Positions 18,008 to 25,300 of a DNA stretch of 64,000 bases are shown piece after piece. How positions within the stretch are numbered: the first letter of the stretch is position 1; each line of letters starts with the position of its first letter. Made by a program: the position numbers and the translations under genes. The notes beneath the pieces are model-generated. The model was not told the origin of the DNA, did no database searches, and worked only from the letters and a program-made list of their open reading frames with translations. Source of the DNA: JBEVJK01 sp963791325 (GTDB lineage: Bacteria > Pseudomonadota > Alphaproteobacteria > Rhizobiales > Rhizobiaceae); the NCBI GenBank assembly GCA_963791325.1, contig CAWBRU010000009.1, positions 62,001 to 126,000 on the forward strand, in the 5' to 3' direction.

Positions 18008-18517
18008 TCAGCGGCCGCCTTGCGCCCATTCGGGCCCGGCGATCTTGTCGATTCCGCCCCGGTCGAGCGCACCGAGATAGGCTGTCACGGTGCGGCCGGC
18101 GATCTTGAGGCGCGGCGCGATCTCGGCCAGCGGCACCAGCACGAATGCCCGCTCGAGCATGCGCGGATGCGGCACCACCAAGCCGGGCTCGTCGATGTGC
18201 CGGTCGCCAAAGGCCAGGATGTCCATGTCGATCAGCCGAGGCCCCCAGCGCTCGCCGCGGACCCGCTTCAGCCGGCGCTCCACCTCCAGGCACAATGCGA
18301 GCAGGCTATGCGGGCTGCGCCGGGTGCGCAGTTCCGCCGCGGCGTTGAGGAAATCGGGCTGGTCGGTCTTGCCCCAGGGCGGCGTCCGGTAGAGCGAGGA
18401 AGCTTTCCGGACCGTCGTGTCGGGGTCGGCGCCGATCACCCTCAGCGCGGCGGCCATTGTCGCGCGGGGATCGCCGAGATTGCCTCCGAGGCTCAGAAAG
18501 ACACGCTCGGCGTTCAC
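18008..18517 (-). CDS. folK: 2-amino-4-hydroxy-6-hydroxymethyldihydropteridine pyrophosphokinase
   Basis: 169 residues. Transfers pyrophosphate from ATP to 6-hydroxymethyl-dihydropterin in folate synthesis. Motifs: FLSLGGNLGDPRATM at the N-terminus, the HPPK signature RWGPRLIDMDILAFGD with the two Mg-binding aspartates, then VPHPRMLERAFVLVPLAEIA. Starts with GTG at 18517. The 59 bases upstream (to the folP stop) are strikingly AT-rich. Sits downstream of folP in one direction, as in many proteobacteria. Confidence 0.93.
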   Translation of the reverse strand: MNAERVFLSLGGNLGDPRATMAAALRVIGADPDTTVRKASSLYRTPPWGKTDQPDFLNAAAELRTRRSPHSLLALCLEVERRLKRVRGERWGPRLIDMDILAFGDRHIDEPGLVVPHPRMLERAFVLVPLAEIAPRLKIAGRTVTAYLGALDRGGIDKIAGPEWAQGGR

Positions 18518-18576
18518 CCGTTTATTCCAATTAAAATTGTTATCAATAACTTACCACCATATGCTGATGCTGGACA

Positions 18577-19431
18577 TCAATCCTCGTGAAGCCGCCGTCT
18601 TTCGAGCATGGCGTCGGCAAACACCAGGGCATCACGATTGACCGCGACATTGTGGACCCGGAAGATGTCGGCGCCGGCAAGCCTGAGGATGACGCTGGTC
18701 GCCGCCGTGCCGGGATCGCGCGTGTCGGGCGCACGGCCGGTGGCTTCGCCGACCAGCCGCTTGCGCGAGGTGCCGACCATCCAGGGGTAAGCAAGCCGCA
18801 GGAGCTCCGCAAAGCGCGCCATCAGCGCCAGATTTTCTTCATAGTCCTTGGCGAAGCCGAAGCCCGGATCGAGCACGATCTGGCCGTCGCCCACCCCGGC
18901 ATCGCGGGCGATCTCGAGCGAGCGCTCGAGAAACACGAACTGGTCGGCGACGACGTCGGGCAACTTCTCCCGGTCGCGCCCGGTATGCATGATGACCAGG
19001 CCGGCGCCGGTATCGGCCGCCACCTTGGCGATGTCGGGCTCGCGCTGCAGGCCGTGCACGTCGTTGACGATGTGGGCGCCCGCCGCGACCGCGAGCCGGG
19101 CGGTGGCCGCCCGGAACGTGTCCACCGAGATCAGCGTCCCCGATCCGGCCAGCGCCTCGATCACCGGCAGGATGCGGCGCTGCTCCTCGCCCGCCGCCAC
19201 CGGGGTGGCGCCGGGACGCGTCGATTCACCGCCGACGTCGATGATGTCGGCCCCCTCCTGGACCATGCGCTGCGCCTGCGCCAGCGCCGCGTCGATGCCA
19301 ATGAAGCGGCCGCCGTCGGAGAAGCTGTCCGGGGTGACGTTGAGAATCCCCATCAGCTTGGCACTGTCGCCGAGGTCGAGGTGACGGCCGTGCGCCAACT
19401 GCCAACGCGCCATGGTCGAGACTGGCTCCAT
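18577..19431 (-). CDS. folP: Dihydropteroate synthase
   Basis: Condenses p-aminobenzoate with the pyrophosphorylated pterin; the target of sulfonamides. Pterin-binding motifs in order: MGILNVTPDSFSDGG, GADIIDVGGESTRPGA, ISVDTF, HIVNDVHG, IVLDPGFGFAKD, MVGTSRKRLVGEATGR, and the final RVHNV. No sulfonamide-resistance insertion is obvious in the substrate loops. Start is uncertain: ATG 19431 (284 aa) or 19413 (MARWQLAH); neither has a strong ribosome site. Shares a promoter region with the divergent DUF922 gene. Confidence 0.93.
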   Translation of the reverse strand: MEPVSTMARWQLAHGRHLDLGDSAKLMGILNVTPDSFSDGGRFIGIDAALAQAQRMVQEGADIIDVGGESTRPGATPVAAGEEQRRILPVIEALAGSGTLISVDTFRAATARLAVAAGAHIVNDVHGLQREPDIAKVAADTGAGLVIMHTGRDREKLPDVVADQFVFLERSLEIARDAGVGDGQIVLDPGFGFAKDYEENLALMARFAELLRLAYPWMVGTSRKRLVGEATGRAPDTRDPGTAATSVILRLAGADIFRVHNVAVNRDALVFADAMLERRRLHED

Positions 19432-19520
19432 TGATGCCTGCGGGCCACGCCCGCGGACTTTCGGCCGGGCGGCTGCCGAATTGAATTGCCTGACATGCGC
19501 CGGCAGCGCATTGTCCGGCG

Positions 19521-20156
19521 ATGGACGGTCTTCTTTCCCGCTCGGGCCTGCTCGCCGCACTCGCCTTCTCCCTGGCTTGGCCGGCGGGGCAGGCCGGCGC
19601 GGCCAATGTCAGCAAGACCTACAGCTATTTCGCCGTTCGCGGCAACACGCTGGACGAAATCGAGAACGAGCTCAACCGCCGCGGGCCGCATGTGGAGAGC
19701 ACCGGCGAGCGGCATCCCGGCGCCACCCAGATGGAGTTCACGACCCGCATCGCCTATGCCGAGAGCCCGGCATCCTGCGCGCTGGTGTCGGCCAATGTCA
19801 CCGTCAGGGCCAAGGTGATCCTGCCGCGCTGGCAGCCGCGCGGCCGTGCCGATCGCGGCACCCGGCTGATCTGGGACACCTTGTCGGCAGACATCAAGCG
19901 GCACGAGGAAAGCCACGTCAGCATCGCCAAAAGCAGCGCCCGCACGCTGGAGGACCAGCTGAAAAGCATCGGCCGCCAGCGCAATTGCCAGGTGGCGGCC
20001 CAAAAGGCCCGGCAGATCTCCGAGCGCGTGCTCGCCCAGCACGACCGCAACCAGGCCGAGTTCGACCGCGTCGAGGGCATGAACTTCGAGAACCGGATCA
20101 TCCGCCTGCTGCGCTACCGGATCGAGCGGATCCAGGCCAGCAAGCAGTCCAGCTGA
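19521..20156 (+). CDS. Secreted DUF922 protein, putative zinc protease
   Basis: 211 residues. Signal peptide (LLAALAFSLAWPAGQAGA, cleavage near residue 27). The mature domain fits DUF922, ending in helices. The motif IKRHEESHVSIAK at about 130 contains HEESH, an exact HExxH metalloprotease core; that is the basis of the putative protease label. Two other cysteines (SCALVSA, NCQVAA) could form a disulfide. No substrate known. Confidence 0.75.
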   Translation: MDGLLSRSGLLAALAFSLAWPAGQAGAANVSKTYSYFAVRGNTLDEIENELNRRGPHVESTGERHPGATQMEFTTRIAYAESPASCALVSANVTVRAKVILPRWQPRGRADRGTRLIWDTLSADIKRHEESHVSIAKSSARTLEDQLKSIGRQRNCQVAAQKARQISERVLAQHDRNQAEFDRVEGMNFENRIIRLLRYRIERIQASKQSS

Positions 20157-20219
20157 AATCTCGGCCGCGGCTCCGGGCCAGCGCCGTGGGCTGCCGTTGC
20201 GCCCCAAACGATACGGCCG

Positions 20220-21251
20220 TCAGGCGACGCCGAGCTTCTTCTGCAGGCTGGTCGAAGAGGTTGTGTACTGGAACACGATGCGCTCGCCCGGGCTGACGAC
20301 CCGCTTTGCGGCCTGCGCCATCAGGGCCGCCTCGTGGAAGCCCGAGAGGATCAGCTTGAGCTTGCCGGGATAGTGATTGATGTCGCCGATGGCAAAAATG
20401 CCGGGCGTCGAAGTCTCAAACTTTTCAGTATCTACCGGGATCAGGTTCTCGTTGAGGTTCAATCCCCATTCGGCAATCGGGCCGAGCTTCATGGTGAGCC
20501 CGAAAAACGGCAGCATGCGCGTGCAGGCGATCTCGACGTCGCCGTCCGGTCCCTTGACGACGGCGCCGGCGAGCGCGCTGCCGGCGCCCTGCAGCGCGGT
20601 GACCTGCCCGACCTGAAAGCTCAGCTTGCCCATCTCCTGGAGCGCATACATCTTGTTGACGCTGTCGGGCGCGGCACGGAATTCCGGCCGGCGGTGGACC
20701 AGGGTCACGTTGCGGGCGACCGGCTGCAGATTGAGGGTCCAGTCGAGTGCGGAATCGCCGCCGCCGACGATCAGGAGATCGTGGTCGCGGAAGTCGTCCA
20801 TGCGGCGGACGGAGTAGAAGACGCTGTCGCCCTCATAGGCCTCGATGCCGGGGATCGGCGGCCGCTTCGGCTGGAACGACCCGCCGCCGGCGGCGATCAC
20901 CACCACCTTGGCCTCGATCACTTCGTCCTCGTCGGTGGTGACCCGGAAACCGCCCTCCTCCAGCCGCTCCAGCCCGACGATCATCCGGTTGAAGGTGAAG
21001 TTCGGCTTGAACGGCGCGATCTGCTCCATCAGCTGGTCGACCAGGCCTTGCGCCGAGATCTTGGGCCAGGCGGGAATGTCGTAGATCGGCTTTTCCGGAT
21101 AGAGCTCGGCGCACTGGCCGCCCGGACGGTCGAGAATGTCGATCAGATGGCACTTGAGGTCCAGCAGGCCGAGCTCGAACACGGCAAACAGACCGACCGG
21201 GCCGGTGCCGATGATGACGACATCGGTCGTGGCGGTGACGATCCCGTCCAT
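20220..21251 (-). CDS. Ferredoxin--NADP+ reductase, thioredoxin-reductase-like type
   Basis: 343 residues. FAD motif VVIIGTGPVGLFAVFELG at residues 10-27, NADPH motif LLIVGGGDSALDWTLN, and the closing FAD contact FAIGDINHYPGKLKLILSG. It resembles thioredoxin reductase but lacks the CxxC disulfide, as in YumC/FNR type 2 enzymes. ATG 21251 gives a good N-terminus; an upstream open frame belongs to another register of the ferredoxin gene. It lies 4 bases after the [2Fe-2S] ferredoxin stop: an operon pairing the electron carrier with its reductase. Confidence 0.88.
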   Translation of the reverse strand: MDGIVTATTDVVIIGTGPVGLFAVFELGLLDLKCHLIDILDRPGGQCAELYPEKPIYDIPAWPKISAQGLVDQLMEQIAPFKPNFTFNRMIVGLERLEEGGFRVTTDEDEVIEAKVVVIAAGGGSFQPKRPPIPGIEAYEGDSVFYSVRRMDDFRDHDLLIVGGGDSALDWTLNLQPVARNVTLVHRRPEFRAAPDSVNKMYALQEMGKLSFQVGQVTALQGAGSALAGAVVKGPDGDVEIACTRMLPFFGLTMKLGPIAEWGLNLNENLIPVDTEKFETSTPGIFAIGDINHYPGKLKLILSGFHEAALMAQAAKRVVSPGERIVFQYTTSSTSLQKKLGVA

Positions 21252-21255
21252 CGGC

Positions 21256-21576
21256 TCAGCCCTGCCGCTCGGGGATGCTGACCACCAGGCCGTCGAGCGC
21301 GTCGGAGACCTTGATCTGGCACGACAGCCGCGAGTTCGGTCTGACGTCAAAGGCGAAGTCGAGCATGTCCTCCTCCATCGGCTCGGGTTCCCCGACGGCC
21401 TCTGTCCACGCCTCGTCGACGTAGACGTGGCAGGTGGCGCAGGCGCAGGCTCCGCCGCATTCCGCCTCGATGCCCGGCACGGCATTGCGGATGGCGTTCT
21501 CCATCACCGTCGAGCCGTTTTCTGCCTCGACGTCGAAGCGGGTGCCGTCATTGGCGATGTAAGTAAGTTTGGTCAT
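21256..21576 (-). CDS. [2Fe-2S] ferredoxin, adrenodoxin type
   Basis: 106 residues. Cluster ligands Cys-x5-Cys-x2-Cys in ECGGACACATCHVY, and the fourth Cys in RLSCQIKV. The sequence has the acidic patch (EPEPMEEDMLDFAFD) of adrenodoxin-type ferredoxins that feed P450s or Fe-S assembly. ATG at 21576 (MTKLTYIAND); a TTG one codon upstream is less likely. Probably reduced by the reductase encoded 4 bases downstream. Confidence 0.92.
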   Translation of the reverse strand: MTKLTYIANDGTRFDVEAENGSTVMENAIRNAVPGIEAECGGACACATCHVYVDEAWTEAVGEPEPMEEDMLDFAFDVRPNSRLSCQIKVSDALDGLVVSIPERQG

Positions 21577-21692
21577 CAAGCCCTGCGGGGTCGGCGCGTA
21601 ACACGAGCCGGAATAATGGCTCCGGCGCGCAAGTCAACTGCGGCCGGAAAGCGGCGTGGCGTGACGCGTTGGCGCGGGCCGGCTTGCGGCCG

Positions 21693-22067
21693 TCAGCGGC
21701 TGATGGCGGAAATGAAGTCGCGGGCTTCGTCGATCAGCCGGCGCAGCCGCTCGAGTGCGGCGCCGTCTTCCGGCCGTGCCTCGATCTCGGCCGCGCAGTC
21801 GGCCACCGCGAACGCTCCGATGGCGCGCGCCGAGCCCTTGAGGGTGTGCGCCAGGCTCAGCCGTTCGGCCTCGCCGACCGCGCCGATGCGTTCGGCCACG
21901 CCGGCCGCCTGGTGGGCAAACATCGATAGAACATCCTGCTCGACCGCCCGGTCGCCGAGCGTCTGGCGGGCCAGATGCATCAGATCGATGGGCCGCGTGC
22001 CTGCGGCGGCCGTGGCCTCGCCGCCCGGCCGGCCGAAGGCGGCATCGTCGGAATCCGACAGGGGCAT
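21693..22067 (-). CDS. Histidine phosphotransfer (Hpt) domain protein
   Basis: 124 residues, a single Hpt four-helix domain after a short linker. The phosphoaccepting His is in LSLAHTLKGSARAIGA, the standard HxLKGxA signature. The GAGGAAAAACC ribosome site precedes ATG 22067. It has no receiver or kinase domain, so it must shuttle phosphate between other proteins. It is not ChpT, which is a longer kinase-like protein. Divergent from the giant coiled-coil gene. Confidence 0.85.
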   Translation of the reverse strand: MPLSDSDDAAFGRPGGEATAAAGTRPIDLMHLARQTLGDRAVEQDVLSMFAHQAAGVAERIGAVGEAERLSLAHTLKGSARAIGAFAVADCAAEIEARPEDGAALERLRRLIDEARDFISAISR

Positions 22068-22351
22068 GGTTTTTCCTCGTCCTAACAACCGGTACCGATC
22101 ATCAATCAAACTAGGGCGATCATGTGGACGCGAAGTTAATGCGTTGCGTATAGCATCGCGACGAGGCAAAAGCGGCGCGGCCGCTTCCGGCGTTAACCCT
22201 ATGTTTAAACTTTTAGGCATGGGGACGCCGTCGGGTTCCCTTTACCTGACGGCGTCACTACGATACGGCGAAACCAGATCAGTCGCGCGTGGTTTCCGGC
22301 GAGGAACGGAAACGGTTTGGCCGCGCGGCATCCCAATAGGGTAATGGCGGC

Positions 22352-25300
22352 ATGGCGCGCAACACATCGATTACGCAAAATCTTGACAATGAAGTCGCGC
22401 AAGAGCTTGAAAAGGCTCTTGATTTCGATCTGAGCAGCGCCGAGCCGACCGGCGAAGCCGACATCGCGGCCTCGATGGAGGACCTCGAGGCGCAGATCTC
22501 GCGCGCCGCCGACGAGCTCGCCCGCGAGAGCCGCAACGGCACGCCGGCCGAGCCCAAGGCCGACGGCACCGGCACCGGCAAGAGCGAGGCCAAGCCCGAG
22601 CCGCTGCCGATCCCCATGCCGATGGGCCTGAGGCCGGTCGACGACCCCGTCACGGAAAAGCCGGCGCCGGCCAATCCGCTGGCGCAAGCGCAGCCGGCAC
22701 CGGCGCCGCTCCCACCTGCCGCGCCGGCGCCGGCTCCGGCGGCCTTCGCGCCGGCCAATGACGACCGGCAGAAGGATTTTCGCGCCGCTGTCGGGCGGAT
22801 GAACCGGCGGCCGTCGACGGCGATCTATTGGCTGATGGCGCTGCTGTCGATCGCTTGGGTCGCCGGCGGCCTCTGGCTCGCACATCTTTTCTACGGGGCG
22901 CAGTTCTGGCAGCTGCGCAGCGGCGCCGAGCTCGTCGCACGGCCCTCGGTGCTGGCGCTGGCCGCGGCCACCGTCCTGCCGGTGATCCTGTTCTTTGCGT
23001 TCGCGGTGATGGTGCGCCGTGCCCAGGAGATGCGCCTTGCGGCTCAGTCGATGGGCGAGCTGGCGCTGCGCCTGGCCGAGCCCGAGAGCCTGGCGCAGGA
23101 CCGGGTGATGACCGTCGGCCAGGCGGTGCGCCGCGAGGTTGCGGCCATGGGCGAAGGCATCGAGCGGACCCTGGCACGCGCCGTCGAGCTCGAGACCCGG
23201 GTGCAGACCGAGGTCAACGAGCTGGAGCGCGCCTATGCGCAGAACGAGATGCGCATCCGCACCCTCGTCGATGGCCTGGGCAGCGAGCGCGACGCGCTGA
23301 TCAGCCACGCCGAGCGCGTCCGCGCCTCGATCTCCGGCGCGCACGAGACCTTGCGCGACGAGCTCGGCTCGGCCTCGGACATGATCCGCGACTCGATCCT
23401 GACCGCCTCGACCAAGCTGTCGACGACGATCACCGATTCCGGCGGCACGCTGATCGACCGCATCAACGAGAGCGGCGTGTCGATCTTCAACTCGATCGAC
23501 CAGCGGCTCGGCGACGTCAGCGAGCGGATCACCAGCTCGGGCGAAGGCTTTGCCAATCTGCTCGACACCCGCATCGCCAGCCTGACCAGCAATGCCGACG
23601 AGGTCACGCGCTCGCTCTCGGAAGTGCTCGACCAGCGCGCCAGCAGCGTCGTGACGCTGGTCGGCGGGGTGACCGAGACGCTCAATGCCGAGATCGACAA
23701 GCGCCTGACGAGCATCGAGACGACGCTCGGCGAGCGCGGCCGCTCGTTGATCGCCGAATTCCAGAACCGTGCCGAGGCGCTCGACAGCGGCACCCAGAAG
23801 CTCAATGTCGCGCTCGAGGCGCGGGCCCGGCAGATCAACGAGACGCTGGTCGAGCGGGCCCGGGAGATCGCCACCACCTTCACGGCAGGCAAGCAGGACC
23901 TGTCGAACATGATCGACGAGGGCAAGGCCAAGATCGGGGCCGAGATGGCCGACATCGTCATGTCGACCTCGACGATGCTGGAATCGCGGGCGGCCGAGTT
24001 CGCCGGCCGGCTCGAGCAGACCCGCAGCCTGATCGGCCAGGCCTTCGACGCCGACCTCGCCAAGCTCGCCGAGGCCCGGCAGGGCATCGATGTCGCCGTC
24101 GACGACTATGGCGAGCGTCTCGCCGCGGGCCGCCGCCAGGCCGCCGCTGCGCTCGAAGAGGACCTCCAGCGGTTCGGCGAGGGCCGCGCCGAGATCGACA
24201 GCGCCATCGGCCGGCACGTCCAAAAGATGATCGAGGGCCGCAACATCCTGTCCCGCGCGCTCGACGACGATTTGCGCAAGGTGACCGAGCACCGCGCCAC
24301 CATCGATGCCGAGCTCGGCAGCCAGCTGGAACAGCTCGACACCGGGCGCAGCGCGCTCGGCCGCGCGCTGAGTGAGGACCTGCAGAAGCTCGGCCAGACG
24401 CGGGCCGCGATCGACGAGTCGATCGGCAGCTTCGTGGGCAAGCTCGCCGAAGGCCGCAACATGCTGGCCCGGGCGCTCGAGGCCGATTTGGGCAAGATCG
24501 ACGACAGCCGCAGCGGCATTGACAATATCGTCGCCGGCCAGGTCGCCAAGCTCGCCGAAGGCCGAGAGATCCTGTCGCGCGCGCTGGAGGCCGACATGGC
24601 GCGGCTGGGCGACCATCGCGCCGAGATCGATAAGATCGTCGCCGCCCAGGTCGCCAAGCTGGCGGAGGATCGCGGTGTGCTCTCGCGGGCGCTGGAAGAC
24701 GACCTCAACAAGGTGAACGACAGCCGCGCGGCGATCGACCAGATCGTCTCCGGCCAGGTGGAGAAGCTCGCCGAAGGCCGCGACATCCTGGCGCGCGCCC
24801 TGCAGGACGATTTGCGCAAGATCGACGAGAGCCGCACCGCCATCGACCTCGCCGTGTCGGCGCAGGCCGACAAGCTCGCCGACGGACGCAGCTTGCTGAC
24901 CCAAGCGCTTGAGCTCGATCTCGAGAAGCTCGCCGATGTGCGCAGCGGCATCGACTCCGCGATCGCCGGCCATGTCGGCAAGTTGAGCGAGAGCCGCGGC
25001 GTGCTCACCCGGGCGCTCGAGGACGACCTCAGACGGCTGAGTGACACCCGCGCCGACATCGACGGTGCCGTCGTCGCCCACATCCAGACGCTTGCCGACC
25101 GCCGCTCCGACATTTCGGAGGCGCTGGCGGCCGATGTCGAGCGGATCGAAGACGCCTTCCGCCGCCAGACCGGGGTCATCGAGGAACGCACCGGCAGCAT
25201 GGAGCGGGCGCTGGCCGCCGGCATCGACAGCGTCCGCCTCGTGCTGGAGCGCAGCGCCGGCGGCGTCGCCACGACCTTGCGCGACCGCGTGCTTGAGCTG

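Noticed and set aside
22193..22210. CtrA-binding site upstream of the giant coiled-coil gene (TTAA...TTTAAA)
   Set aside because: The half sites are 8 bases apart, not the 7 of the consensus, so I do not call it despite the cckA context.
22248..22256. Hairpin GACGCCGTC/GACGGCGTC before the giant gene as a terminator
   Set aside because: No U-tract and it precedes the gene; could be a leader structure but there is nothing to support a role.
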